From positions 166,831 to 230,830 of the forward strand of contig MNCI01006052.1 of NCBI GenBank assembly GCA_015680685.1: 64,000 nucleotides of DNA. Direction: 5' to 3'. The notes beneath the pieces were generated by a model. That model saw nothing but the letters and a program-made list of their open reading frames with translations. It did no database searches and had not been told where the DNA came from. A program made the position numbers and the translations under genes. Numbering within the stretch: position 1 is the stretch's first letter; each line of letters starts with the position of its first letter. This stretch comes from Gnetum montanum (lineage: Eukaryota > Streptophyta > Gnetopsida > Gnetales > Gnetaceae). Of the stretch, positions 21,749 through 33,822 are shown piece by piece.

Positions 21749-22621
21749 TGATGAGTGGCTAGGTACCCCTACACTCAACCATACGAATATGAGCATTCAT
21801 GCATGATCCAATTGAACTCTGCAGATGGGCTAGTTGTGGTGTCTTGATAGTTACACGTTGATCACAATTCGTTGTCTTCCCACCTAGACTAGTATTTACT
21901 TTGTCACGTATGGTTTAGTCCAGAGTGAGGTGTATGATGTGATCCTAAACTAGTGCAACTCCTAGAGGCAATGGAAAATAACTTTGATTAAGCTAATGAG
22001 CAATACGGGAAGAGAATCTTAGCTAGCCTAAGTACGATGAGCATCCATCCTTAATCATCCATACCCATGTTGGACCTCGTGGAATACTACTACGATTACC
22101 AAGAGCATGTTACTTAAGCATTCTTGGATACGCTACTGTGATACCAAGTACTCACACTTAAATGCTCGTGATTAAGTTGTACTCATTCCATGTTTAATAA
22201 TAAGGATATGAAGGAGGGTAAAGAAATATTAATTTAAGAAAGCAATAAATAACAATAACAATTAAGTAATTAAAACTTAGTGAATGCTATAATGATGATG
22301 TAATCTTGATCTTTATTGTTGGTTATGTTCGTGTCCAAGTACGTTACACTCGAATAAAGGTTTCGTACAATTACAATCATCACACTGGGAGCATGCACTG
22401 GGGAAAGGGTTGAGATGAACTAAAAATGAACAAAAAGACTCTACTCTAACACTATTTGACTCTAACTACTCCCTTTATTTGTGCCTAAATGTAGTATTTA
22501 TAGGCTTACACAGGAACCATGATATCATGTATTCGATATCGTTACTTAGGTCGTGATATCACATACCCGATATTGTGGGTCCGATATCTAATATCGGAGC
22601 CTAAAAAATCATGGTTCATCA
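21749..22621 (-). repeat. R6 3' LTR
   Basis: This 873-bp LTR has edges TGATGAGTGG and GGTTCATCA on the plus strand. U3 boxes have decayed from CGATATCG to forms such as TGATATCA and CGATATTG (about 22520-22600). A complement TATAAATA-like box lies at 22495-22502. Confidence 0.88.
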
Positions 22622-22801
22622 TACCTCAACGATTGAATGAAAACTCGTCCTTGAGTCGAACAAAATGAGAACAAGCCCAATTGATTACACAGTGGATAGG
22701 TATGGGATTATTGACTGACTAGGGATTTATTCATGTTGCGGTGGAGAATTGAATACGACAAAATTGGGATAGAGACACAAAATTAAAAAATTTATTGGAA
22801 A

Positions 22802-25527
22802 TCATGTGGTTCTTGATGGTGGTAGTTCCTCCATGGATCTCTTCCCCTTATCTTATGCTCTAGGTTTTGGAAGTTGATGGCTCTGAAGGAGTGCCTAGAG
22901 CTTTTCCTCTTTGGTTTGGGAGTCCTACGCCATCCATGCTAATGCTCCAATGGTTGATGGAGTTAGCACCTCCCATGGGCATGGCAGTTGCAGGAACATT
23001 TGATTGGCCTTGACATACTAGGCTTCAAATAGCAATTTTTCCTCTTCATAGGCTTTGGCTTTATCCTTGTATTCTTGGTAATCCGTAAGCCATCGAGCCA
23101 AGTCTTCCGCGACATCTTTCTATCCCTAGTAGCTAGCCTTGACCACCTCTAACTTAGAATTTTCCACTTCTAGTTTCTACATCGTCTTCTTGTGCTTAGC
23201 AAATTCTGTTTCATATTTTGCATAGGTGGTAGCTACCTGCTTCTCCAGCTCTGTTCTTGGGCATCCTGCTATTAACATGGCTAAGTTGTCATACCATAGG
23301 TTGGCTAATTACATGTACTCCATAAGAGCTTGTATTTGCAAGTCTCAACTTTTGAGCTCTACTTAGTGGGCAAATGCATAGGTATCCAATATGGCTTGCC
23401 AATTAGCTTTTTGAGCACTGAGAGTGTTGATGTGGGCTTTGGCCATATTAATTTTCTTTTCAATTACTTGCTTGTACATCCCCACCTGGTTCTTGAAGTG
23501 TTCCTTCAGTTTCTCATGTTGCTTGGCCTCGTTTTGCCACATGCTTATTTCAATGGCCGTCTTTTGATAGATTGTGCATACCTCCTTCATTGAAAGGGTT
23601 TTATTTTCTCTAGCCAAGTAATTCATGTCCGGGTTGACCCTGACTAATTTTTCTCGTAACTACTAAAAATTTTCTTCAAGAACATTCTTTTGTTTTGCCA
23701 CGGTGGTCAACTAGAGATTGTCTGCAGCAAGCTATTTATTCTCCTCTTGCAAGGCCTTGAGTGGTTGGGCATGTGCATATGTCTGAGCTTGTGCCTTAGA
23801 AGCATCCCAATTAGCCTTCTCTTTTTCCTCTACCACTCTTTTATTATCTGCCAACAATTTATTAAGCTGATCTATCCTAAAGGACTCTAGCTGGTCTACG
23901 GGGATGAATTGAGATGGGTCCTGTTATGTAGCTTGCAGGGTGACGAGCTTCTCTTGGAGTCTTTCCAACTCTATCTCTGCATGCTCAGCCCTATTCTCTA
24001 CCATGAATAGCTTCCCTTTGGTGGATATGAGGTCTAATTAGGTTGCTATGACATCTTGTGGGATGTCAAATAAGGACATCATCACTTGTCCTGTCTACAA
24101 CAATAGATCGAGAACATCCTCATGCTCTGCAAGAATCATCAAGGGACCAACCATAGTTTGAGCATCACATGCTCTTGTAAAGTCTACCAGTGGCACAATA
24201 GGGACATTGAATGATTCTTTGATGTGGTCCATGACTACTTCTATGGCTCCTACTACATATTAGTGTTGCATGACCACAACTATTTGGAATGAATCCCCTC
24301 ATTCTGTTTGGGTTGATGCTTCATCCCGTGCATGATCAATGGAGACTATGGATCATACGGTGTCATTGATGACCCATAAGAGATTGGTGTAATCATGAAT
24401 TTCCTATTTGACCATCTCAGCAATGGCCCTGAGATGGCTCATCGATGGTCAATAATCCTACAACGGTGGTGGCGGTTGGTCTTGCTGGCCTGTGCTAGGT
24501 TCCAGTTCTTATTGTTGTCTAGGCCTTGTGCTTGGGAGATAGATAGGCCCTACAATTTGAGTTGCAGTGGGCCCCACCATATGTTTTTTTAGATCTAGTG
24601 TCTCACCAGCACTTTTCCTTGGGGCTAGTGGCTTCAGCAATTTAGCAAATAAAAAATTTTGGGCTCTTTTGGGGACATCATTGGTGTACCCTAGAATTCT
24701 AGCATGTCGACATAGCTTCCTGATGAGATAGGGGAAGGGCAATATAAACTTCCCTATCTTGCATTTCTCAAATTGCCTCAAAATCTTCATGAGATACAGA
24801 TGGGGTAGGTTAGCATTAACCTTGCCCATCAATATAGCACTTTCTTTGGCCGCATACATGGAGATTCTGTTCAATGTTTTCATGGGGAAGATGTGATAAG
24901 TGTCGATCTTGAAATAGATTCTCTCTTCTAGTGTCAGCTCTCCATATGCCTTGTATTCCTTGCCATATGCCCTTTTCAACCAGATCTTTCGTGCATCAAC
25001 ATCAGAGCGAGTGGGAAGGTGAGCAACTTTCAGCCTTGTATTTGAAAGATTCAACACTTCTGAAATGGTTTTGGTAGAAAAATCTACAGAAACACCACCA
25101 ATATCAACTATGGTGCCTTCTTCTTTATTGTGCCAAAATTGGTACGTCTCTCCGAAGTACAGGCACCACTTTTAGAAAGGATAGGCCATAATGGGGATCC
25201 TTTGAGTTGGTCCCTAACTACTTCAAGAGTGAACTTTGTGAAAGGTCCAAAGTTGAGTTCCATGATCACGACCACTGATGTGGACCTTTCATGAATTGTC
25301 TGAACACATTTTGGGGACAACGTGAGATGTTGTCCTTGTTTAGGTGCTTCAGTGGCTCCTCTTTCAACCTATCCCAATTGCACAGTAATAGGATGCTCTT
25401 GATGGATGTTGAATGATTGTACCTCCTATTCTACACATTCCTCAAAAGATGCCTAGAATTTGCCTCTCCTTGATCATTTGGATCCACCTTGAGAGGTTTC
25501 TCCTTGTTGTCCATGTTTAGGGGCCAT
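22802..25527 (-). pseudogene. R6 ORF3: plant-transposon-protein-like domain plus coiled coil
   Basis: The minus-strand ATG at 25527 lies directly after a TGCAG acceptor. The N-terminal half carries ELNFGPF, GSPLWPILSKS, HIFPMKTLNR, LMGKVNANLPHLYL and LPFPYLIRKLCR, resembling the 'putative plant transposon protein' domain found in plant Ty3/gypsy accessory ORFs. The second half (about 23363-24000) is Lys/Glu/Gln-rich and heptad-like, probably coiled coil, and ends PPSRTT stop at 22804. The length of 2726 nt is not a multiple of three and several stops occur, so it is broken. The function of this ORF class is unknown; env-like, chaperone or DNA-binding roles are all possible. Confidence 0.7.
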
Positions 25528-25556
25528 CTGCAATCACATAGGGAAACTATTAGTAA
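25528..25556 (-). promoter_or_regulatory. Branch point and 3' splice acceptor before ORF3 (R6)
   Basis: The minus strand reads TTACTAAT, then a pyrimidine-biased stretch, then GATTGCAG immediately before the ORF3 ATG. Confidence 0.6.
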
Positions 25557-27620
25557 GGTTATTTACAAGATTTGACTTATACCCTTACTTTTTGCCTTTA
25601 ATGAATTCATTTCTTATTTAGTGTGATCCAGAGTTAGGAAATTTTATGAAAGTGTCCCCTAAAAGTTTTTATATTGGGCCCAATTTGATTAGGTGGATCC
25701 AAAATTTAATTCTCATGGTGTGGGTGAAGAGATAGAATTGATTTTGGCAACACATTTAATAGTTTTATAGTCATTTACCCTTTATGATATCCTTTAGGCG
25801 ACGATGAATTTTAGAAAAATTATGTGCAACTTGGAGCATACCCTTCCCCCACGACTAAGCTGAACACTCCAAGTTTAGACAGGTTCAATTAGAATGGGAA
25901 TCAGAGCATTAACGAGCAAGTTATAGATATTTGAATGATAGGCATGCAATCTAGCAAGTTTGTGGAAGAAAATTTGAACAACTTCCTGTGCATGAACAGT
26001 GTAAAATGATGTTGACGTGCACTGGGGAGGAGGGGGTCCATATATATAGTTTTTATGGATGGGATATCGCGTACCCCATAGCGTAGACCTGATATCGTGT
26101 CAAATCTGATATTGGGTACCCGATATCGTGGCCAATTGAAAATAAGGTAATTAATAAAGTTAATGAATTTCTAAATTTCCAAGGCCAAAAATGAAGGATT
26201 TGAAGTTAATTGGAAAAGTTTAGGGTAATATTGAATAGACCGGAAGGCATGAAAGATATAATGGAATAGAATTTGACAATGAAATTCATGAATAGAATGA
26301 GAAAAAAATGACATGTGATGGTGCATAGGAATATTTGAACTTAGAAGGATGATAAAGGAAAGAATAACATTGGCAATGTGGTACTCAGAGGATAGAATTA
26401 TGTGAGGATGATGTGCAATGAGGGAAAATTACAAAGGTTACATAAGTGGGTCCTCCCCAAGGCAAGTTCCAACCTATAATGCCCTTGCATAACCACACCT
26501 TAAAATGTCAGTGGACACTAGAAGGGTTAAATGTAATCTACACCGATGTACCAAAACAAACACATGTTAAATACCACCATGATGAGGTATGAGTTCTATG
26601 CCACACAAGACACAAGTTAGAAATACTTAGATAGTGAGATGAAATGAATCGTAGAAGGGATTGCAGAGATCAGGACATGAGGTAACTAACCCAGGGCACA
26701 ATGAATCCTAAGTGTAGGGCATGATTAATGTGTCATTAGCCCATCACTCCAAAATCAAGATCAAGTCCATTATTTCGATCAGTGACATTGCATTGTTTCA
26801 TCCAATCATGGACAACCATAAGAGCACCATGACAACGAGGTGTACGATCACTTGGCATTGTGTCCAAGGGAGGAGTGTTTTGGAATTGCTTGGTGACATG
26901 TTTATTTTTTTTATGTTTTCTTTATTTTCTTCTTTTCTTTTTCTAGCCGCTTTGGCACTTTGTTCTTTCCAACAGTGAATCAGAGAAGCTGCCAACCTTT
27001 AGGCATGGGTGCATGGCTTTCCAGTGGGACCCCCAGAACAATATTGAGTTTTTTTATTGAGTGCCTTTATTACTCTTACTCCCATTTTTCGTTAGATCTA
27101 CAAGGATGTTAGTACAACCAGGCTGCATGATAATGCCTACAGATGTTACCAAAAAGAATCCATAAGTCCCCTTGATGTCACACCCTGGCCATTCCCTCTT
27201 AGTCCATCATGTTTCGCTCTAGGCATAATGAGCACAAAATTAACTTTAAGTTTTCATGATGACAAGAATATCATCATACCCAGAGTAGAACCTCTTATTA
27301 ATAGAATGGGTGGGTGGATGTTGTGGGCTCACTGTCCAAAGAATTAGTGACCTGAGACTTGATAGCATAAAACAACACCTCAACTAACAGGTTACATGAG
27401 TGTTTTATTCATAGATGAGATTATCCATAAAAAGATAAATAGAAAAAAAAAAGATGAAAAAAAATTGGAAAACAAAAAATTGTAAAACTGGAGAAAAGGA
27501 AAAAATATTTATTAATTCTACTTGTTAGAATGGAGGATACCCTTCATAACTAAATATTTAAGCATGGCTACAATTAATAAATGGAAGGTTGGGATCCATG
27601 CATGTTGGAAATATTGGGAC
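25557..27620 (-). other. R6 non-coding region between gag and ORF3
   Basis: It is homologous in block order to the 3' non-coding region of R5 and R7: a T-rich tract, GTGACATCAAGGGGACTT, TTGGGGAGGACCCA. It carries the internal promoter cluster listed separately. No gene is seen. Confidence 0.7.
26041..26132 (-). promoter_or_regulatory. Internal promoter candidate in R6 (GATATC boxes plus TATA)
   Basis: On the minus strand, boxes CGATATCGGGTACCC, ACACGATATC and GTACGCGATATCCC are followed by CCATAAAAACTATATATA (TATA 26048-26041). This is the same layout as U3 of the LTR: GATATC boxes joined by GTAC, then TATA. It lies about 515 bp upstream of the ORF3 ATG. Confidence 0.6.
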
Positions 27621-29388
27621 CTAGTCATATCTTATCCATTGGGTGTCTTTTGATGTGGTGGTTGGACTGTACCCCAATTGGGGTTCAGACACTTGATTAA
27701 GGTTGGCATAGTGGGGCAAGTTATAACATGTGGTTAATTGATAAGGAGTTGACCCACTATGGCACCCATGATCGTAAGATGGTATGCAAGGATCGATATG
27801 TCTCCTTACATGGCTATATTCATTGGGTTGCATGGTAGTTGGAGTATTGAGTGATGGCCTTGATAAGATAACACGAGGCATTGTATTTGAGGAGAAGGAT
27901 GTACCACAATGTTAGACTTGTGCTAGGTTGGAGGATGCAGTGGTCTCAGAACTGTGCAGTCCCTTTCTATGGTCATGCCTAAAGAAAGGATGCCTTTGAT
28001 GTTGTGGAGGATTCCCACTATGATTAATAGTAGCAGCACAAGTAACGATTTTGGGTTGGGGTTGTGGTGCAAAACCTCCTAGCACAATTGGTGGTGTTGT
28101 AGAAGGAGGTGAAGGATGAGAATATTGAGTTTGAGGAGAAGTGCAAGGCATAGGAGGTGATGATTTTGTTGGAGAGGACATGGGTTGATAGTATTTAGGA
28201 GAATAATAATAATGTGGTGAGATAGAGGATGTTAACCCGGTTGGGGAAATAGGATGCTGAACCTTTTTTTCTTCAAATGTTACATTGATACGTATGATTA
28301 ACAGTTGAGTTCTTATCCTTATTCTTTTCAACCCTTCTTTCCGATTATCTAGTGGTGTTTTGTCCTATTTCTTGGTTTGTCATGGTTCTATCTCTAATAA
28401 GATTCGCATATTCTTCACATTTTTCATGTATCCATTCCATCATCTTATTGATATTTGCCTCAATTTCATCTAGTGATTGTAGTATTGGCAAAGATGATTC
28501 CACCTCCTTGAGATGAGTTGACTTCTCCTCCTCATGATTATGGACCTTTGTTAGATTGAGATTTTGGTCCCATTGAGATTTTTCAACATTCTTCCATTTA
28601 GCCATTTCTCCTTCTTTTTTTTCTACCTTCTTGATAAGCTCTTGGAATTAGTGGGTTTGTAGCTCATATAGTTGACCTGGGGCATACATCCCTAGGGTTT
28701 CCCTTATTTCATTATGGAGCCCATCTCTTATGTGATACATTAGCCTTTCCTCGGAGAATCCATGGCCTAGGAAGCTATTTAATAATGCATAATATCTTTC
28801 TAAGGCCATGTCCAAGTGTTCATGTTCACTTGTTTCCACTCTTGGATTTGTCTCCTCAAGGCTAACACTCTTGCATAAGTTTGATACCTTTTGTTGAAGA
28901 TTTCTACCATTGTCGGCCAACATGAAATTGATTTTGGTCTTAAGGACCTGTACCATACTTTTGCTTGGCCAACAAGTATCATAGGAAAGAGCTTAAGCTT
29001 CTTCCACCCATTATCAATGTTGTTCCATACACAGGCATCATGGAAGGCTTGTAAATGATGTTGCGGATCTAATTCATTGCCTCCTAAAAACTTGGGAAAA
29101 GTTATTTACATCAAGCCTGGGTAGATGGCTTTTCTTATGATGCCTATGAGATATTTGAATAGCCTCTTGTATACGGATTAGAATATTAGTGGCCAGTAGG
29201 GGTTCATCATCACTAGGTAGGTTATGAATTTATGATTTGGGATGATGTTTTCTTTGTTTATGTACATAGGAGATCCCTGCATAAGATTGAGTACTTCAAA
29301 CTTCATCTTCATCATCATATAATTCATTGGTTCTCCAATGAATTGCCTTACTAGTTGTTGCATTGTCATGGTATTGTAAGAGAGACAT
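27621..29388 (-). pseudogene. R6 gag
   Basis: The minus-strand start at 29388 (MSLLQYHDNA) is homologous to the gag starts of R8 and R10. The gag core shows GQAKVWYRSL, FNKRYQTYARV and RRQIQEWKQ, then ALERYYALLNSFLGHG and RETLGMYAPGQLYELQ, all collinear with R5/R9 gag. A Pro/His/Tyr-rich C-terminal part follows. I cannot find a zinc knuckle or protease. Frameshifts and stops break the frame repeatedly. In life it would encode the capsid-like protein. Confidence 0.75.
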
Positions 29389-29501
29389 TGTGATGAATTG
29401 TGTGTGACTTATTTGCAATTAGTTTCTCTCTAAAAGATGTATCATTAATGTTTCTTTATAGTGATCTTGGATAATATAGCTAACCTAGATAACTAGCACC
29501 A

Positions 29502-29519
29502 TCCCTAGCAATGGCACCA
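29502..29519 (-). promoter_or_regulatory. R6 primer-binding site, tRNA-Asp type, decayed
   Basis: The minus strand reads TGGTGCCATTGCTAGGGA next to the 5' LTR. The complement of a plant tRNA-Asp 3' end begins TGGCGCCGTTGCCGGGGA; every difference is C to T or G to A. Confidence 0.7.
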
Positions 29520-29520
29520 A

Positions 29521-30377
29521 TGATGAGTGGTGAGATACCCCTACACTCAACCATATGAATACGAGCATTCATGCACGATCTGGTTGAACTTCATAGATGG
29601 GCTAGTTGTGGTGTTTAGATAGTTACATGTTGATCACAGTTCGTTATCTTCCCACTTGGACTAGTATTTGCTTTGTCACATATGGTTTAGTCCAGAGTGA
29701 GGTGTATGATGTGGTCCTAAACTAGTGCTATTCCTAGAGGCAATGGAAAATAACTTTGATTAAGCTAATGAGCAATATGGGAAGAGAATCTTAACTAGCC
29801 TAAGTGCAATGAGCATCCATCCTTAATCATCTGTACACATCTTGAACCTCATAGACTACTGCTGGGATTACCAAGCGCATGTTACTTAAGAACTCCTGGA
29901 TACGCTACTAGGATACCAAGTATTCACACTTAATTAAGTTGTACTCATTCCACATTTAATAATAGGGATAGTGAAGGAGGGTATAGAAATATTAATTTAA
30001 GAAAGCAATAAATAACACTAATAATTAAGCAATTAAGACTAAGTGAATGCTGCAATGATGAAGTAATCTCGATCTTTATTGCTGGTCATGTGCGTGTCCA
30101 AGTATGTCACACTCGAATAAAGGTTCCATACAATTACAATCATCACACTGTGGGCATGCACTAGGGAAAGGATTGAGATGAACTAAAAATGAACAAAAAG
30201 ACTCTACTCTAACACTATTTGACTCTAACTACTCCCTTCTTATCTGCCTAAATGTGGTATTTATAGGCTTACATAGGAACCACAATATCGTGTATCTGAT
30301 ATCGTTACTTAGGTCGCAATATCATGTACTCGATATCGTGGGTCCGATATCGGACCTTGACAAATCATGGTTCATGG
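29521..30377 (-). repeat. R6 5' LTR
   Basis: This 857-bp direct repeat of 21749-22621 starts TGATGAGTGG. Its distal end has changed from TCATCA to TCATGG. The U5 stem ATGAG/CTCAT pairs 29809-29813 with 29944-29948. An AATAAA signal is readable on the minus strand near 30078. Confidence 0.88.
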
Positions 30378-30382
30378 CTCCT

Positions 30383-30780
30383 ATTCTTAAATGAGCTACA
30401 AGTATGACATTTTAGTTGGTTTGAACATGTATAAAGAATATTTAATAATGAGCTTATTCAAAAAAATTTCTATATCATTGGCTAAGGAAAGCCATTGAAA
30501 TAAAGACTATAAAAGATAGAAAAATAATGCTTGAAGGTAATTTGAAGAAATTACAAATAAACAAAGATCTTGTTCTTCATAGAGGTAAATGGTGAAAAAG
30601 TACTTATGTAGTTGACCTTGTTTTGTTGGGACAAGTCTAGGATGATGATGATGATGATATTTGTTACTTAAAGAACTTATCCATATGAGTCCATGTATAT
30701 GATTTGAATCACCAAAGTCACTAGTGCTCTTTCTTTTGCTTAGAGTTAGCAATAACTCTTGATTACCAAAATATTGTAGA
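30383..30780 (+). pseudogene. RTE-type LINE, part 3 of 3 and 3' end
   Basis: Translation gives WFEHV, KDRKIMLEGNLKKLQINKD and HRGKW, then a VDLV-like block, matching the C-terminal tail of plant RTE proteins (DRAQWR...HVADP). It ends in a GAT repeat (six units, 30641-30658), typical of RTE 3' microsatellite tails. The remaining bases to 30780 are non-coding flank. Confidence 0.7.
30641..30658 (+). repeat. GAT microsatellite at LINE 3' end
   Basis: Six GAT units follow the LINE stop region. Confidence 0.9.
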
Positions 30781-30799
30781 AGTTTATCACTTATTAATG

Positions 30800-31449
30800 A
30801 TTACCATTTAATTTTATCTTTAAAAACCAAATGATAGGTCTTGCATTGATATGATAAAACCATTTCATCTTTATCTTGTTGAACTTTTAGAACATCTTTA
30901 TATACCTTTAAATTTATTACCAATGATAAGTAGCTCAAGTAGTTAGTTCATTGTTTTGTTAAGTATGTAGTTGCCAATTCAAGTTACATTTGAGGAAACA
31001 TTATATTTTTCTATACTAATTCTAATGTATCTTGTTGATCTCACTCTCTCTTGATCTCCCTCTCTATTTGAAACATAAAGGTTACTTAATATAAGCAATT
31101 TAGATACTTGGGTTGTCCAAGTGAATAATGAAATTAACAATGATGTGACAAACAAAAATAAAGTAGGATGAATAAAATGATGAGAAGCTAGTAGTGTGCT
31201 CTATAATAGAAGAATCCCTACTAGGTTGAAGAGAAATTTCTATAAAGCTATTATTAAACCTACAATCATTTGTAGTAAGGAATGTTGGCCTATCAAAAAG
31301 CATGAAACTCAACATGAACATGTAGTAGAGATGTGAATGCAAAGGTAGATGTTGGGTATGAATAAGAAAGATTGAATCAACATTTATCTTTTTAGAATAT
31401 GTTTGGGAGTAGTACCCATAAAATCATCTTAGATGGTACATACTGTCAT
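30800..31449 (+). pseudogene. Second LINE fragment, paralogue of 101-733
   Basis: It is collinear with 101-733, including NRRIPTRLK-like thumb sequence, and ends at the same junction with an LTR (R7). It is decayed. Confidence 0.65.
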
Positions 31450-32329
31450 TAATGAGTCACATTTTCTAGGTTACATCAATGAGGCCACGTTGACACGACC
31501 TTGTAGATGTGGGATTTGATTCGTTGGCATGGACTTGTTGACGCAGTGTTTATTTTTGCCTATGAATATGCACTCACCCATTGTGTTTATGACATCTTTT
31601 GTCATAGTTATAGTGGAACTCTTGCAGTATTGTCATTTGAAAGTTAGAATATTTTTCTAAGTGCCCATAGTAGGAGTCATAGAGTGTACCAATGTGTATT
31701 TAAGCACTATTGTACTTGAGCATGGTAGTGTGTGTGACAATAAAGATAAGCTTTCTAATAAACCTTACAACACTTTGAAATAGATTAATTTTTTATTTAT
31801 ACATTTAATGTTTTATGCAATTTTATTTAATGCTTAAAGTAATTAAGTAATTAATTAAGATAAATTAAGCTAAATTGAATAGCGATTAATTAAGTACATA
31901 AGTACAATCTCTTTGAGCATATGCTTGGTGCTTGGTAATCCCAGTAACACCTAATGTTTGGTAACCCAGTGGTGTTAAACATGGATGTGTATAACAAATG
32001 AGAACAGATGCTTATGTTAGGATTAGTTAGGTGCAGCTAGTTAGATTAAATTAATAATTTGATTATTTTATTTTATTCATTATTATTTATCCTTAGGTGA
32101 CTTAAAACACAAAAAATAAAAACAATAAAAACCATATGCCTCAGTTATATTTAACCATACCTTTGCATTTCACAAGTGTAATTGGGAAAAAAAATGATTG
32201 CAATGATTAGTTTTACTTCCTAGAGACTAGTGTACTTAGAAAGCTATAAGTCCATAGAATTCGACCTCCTCATTCCCAAATGCTCAGTGATTCACATGGT
32301 TGGGTGTAGGGTCTACTCACTGCTCATTA
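31450..32329 (+). repeat. R7 5' LTR
   Basis: This 880-bp LTR is homologous to R2. The terminal TG has become TA. U3 has GTTGACACG / GTTGACGC-type boxes. TATGAATA stands in the TATA position near 31560. AATAAA lies near 31740, and the U5 stem ACATAAG (31896-31902) pairs with CTTATGT (32011-32017). Confidence 0.8.
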
Positions 32330-32349
32330 TTGGCATTTTTGCCAAGGAT
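32330..32349 (+). promoter_or_regulatory. R7 primer-binding site, decayed tRNA-Asp type
   Basis: TTGGCATTTTTGCCAAGGAT follows the LTR directly. It keeps the TGGC...TTGCC...GGAT frame of a tRNA-Asp primer site. Confidence 0.5.
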
Positions 32350-32489
32350 TTGTATTTTGATACATGCGCTATCTAGGACTTAGAGAATATTATTTAAGAT
32401 TATTGAAAAGAACCCTAAGGTCACAAGCATTCAAAAAAATTAATAATTATAATTATAATTTAAGCATACTAATTTTTCTCTAATCCAAA

Positions 32490-32830
32490 ATGTCTTCTTC
32501 TCTTAGGCACGATGATTCAAAAAAACTAGTGCCCTAAGAATTCAAAGTGGTGTATACTCATGTAGATGATTTTTTACCTAATTTTGCCTTCATCTTGCAT
32601 TAGGATGAGTAGCTGTGATGGAGAGATATGGAGGGAAACATTGTATTATGTCTCGACCAACTTGTTCCTGGGATGTTGCTCCAAACTCTTAATAGGTTGA
32701 GCATCTAGGACCTCCATGATGAATATGTTGTGCAGGACCATGACTATTAGGACTAACATCTCATAGAAACACAACACAAATGAGATTGGCACTAATGTCA
32801 ACAAGATGGTGGGATGACTGATCAAACGAA
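32490..32830 (+). pseudogene. R7 gag N-terminal remnant
   Basis: Starts MSSSLRHDDSKK. A decayed VVYTHVDDFLPNFAFILH-DE and WRDMEGNIVL segment matches the R9 gag N-terminus (YVPDFTFVFHQDEQLRWRDMQGNIVL). It ends abruptly where integrase sequence begins. Confidence 0.65.
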
Positions 32831-32834
32831 AGAA

Positions 32835-33822
32835 CCACCATAGTGGATTCAAGCACTTGAACCCTTCAAAATTTGGGGCATATACTTCATGGGTCCCATC
32901 ACACCCATGTTAAATGGAAAGGAGTACATAATAGTCACTGTTGACTATTGTACGAAATGGGAAAAAGTAGTAGTCATTACCAACTATACATCTTCCATTG
33001 CTACACAGTTTGTACAAAAAAATGTTGTAAATAGGTTTGGAGTGCCACATGTATTGATTTCTAACAATGGTATGCATTTTATAGGTGCTACCTTTCGCAG
33101 GCTCATGGAATTCCTAGGGGTTGAACATAAATTAACAAGACCCTACCATCCTAAGCTAATGGTCAAGTAGAGGCTACCAATAGGGAGATCATGAAAATAT
33201 TAACAAGAATAATTAGCAAATATAGGAGAGACTAGAGCACAAAACTTAATGATGCCCTCTAGGCATACCATTCAACATGGAAACTCCCTATAGGCTACTC
33301 TCCCTATGAGCTAGAGTATAGAAAAGTACCAATTTTTCTAATTCAATCTGAGCTCCATACACTTTCAACAGCCTATGACCTAAACCTTGATTTGAGCCTA
33401 GCACAAAAAGAGAGGTTGATCAACCTTAATGTGCTAGATGAGTATCAATTGGTGGCCCTATCCTTGAACAAAGTGCACAAAACATTTAGTAAACAATGCC
33501 ATGACCTTAGAATAAGTGAAATTTCAACCTCGAGATAAGGTTCTCTACTAAAACCCCACACATGTACCTCAACAAACTAAGTCCCAGACATTATGGGAAG
33601 GGCCTTACATCATTTATGAAGATTTTCCTTTTGAGGCCATGTTAATCTACAAACCTAAGAGCCCACACAAGAAATAATTGGTCAACATGTAGCAAATTAA
33701 ACCTTTCCATGTGCCCATGCAAGATAGTGGAAGCAATGCCTCATTGCATGGATGACCTCACTTAATATTTTGGATCTTCTCTTTTCAACTCAATTGTGGG
33801 GGAGATGGCCATTTGTGCTAAT
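32835..33822 (+). pseudogene. R7 integrase remnant
   Basis: An open stretch at 32889-33170 reads GPITPMLNGKEYIIVTVDYCTKW, VLISNNGMHF and FLGVEHKLTRPYHPK, the integrase catalytic core. The first catalytic Asp (TVDY) is kept; the second has become Asn (SNN for SDN). The Glu region beyond PYHP is out of frame. Further stops follow, then DKVLY, WEGPYII and the end CGGDGHLC at 33822. The integrase would insert cDNA in the nucleus; this copy is dead. The tail is shared with the end of R5/R9 gag-protease. Confidence 0.8.

Larger units (their letters stand above)
21749..30377 (-). mobile_element. R6: RT-less gag plus ORF3 LTR retrotransposon
   Basis: Read on the minus strand: 5' LTR (30377-29521), tRNA-Asp-like primer site, gag (29388 to about 27621), non-coding region with an internal promoter cluster (26132-26041), splice acceptor, ORF3 (25527-22802), polypurine remnant, 3' LTR (22621-21749). 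The target duplication CTCCT is at 21744-21748 and 30378-30382. No protease, reverse transcriptase or integrase is present. It is inserted in the same LINE copy as R5. It is older than R5, judging by CpG decay of its U3 boxes and many stops. Confidence 0.9.

Noticed and set aside
23330-23890. Plus-strand hydrophobic frames in R6
   Set aside because: Antisense of the coiled-coil half of ORF3; Leu/Phe-rich because the sense strand is Lys/Glu-rich.
26721-26995. Paired plus/minus frames in R6 and a similar one at 51381-51743
   Set aside because: They fall in the conserved non-coding region; the plus frame of R6 and R8 diverges in its second half and runs antisense to the element.
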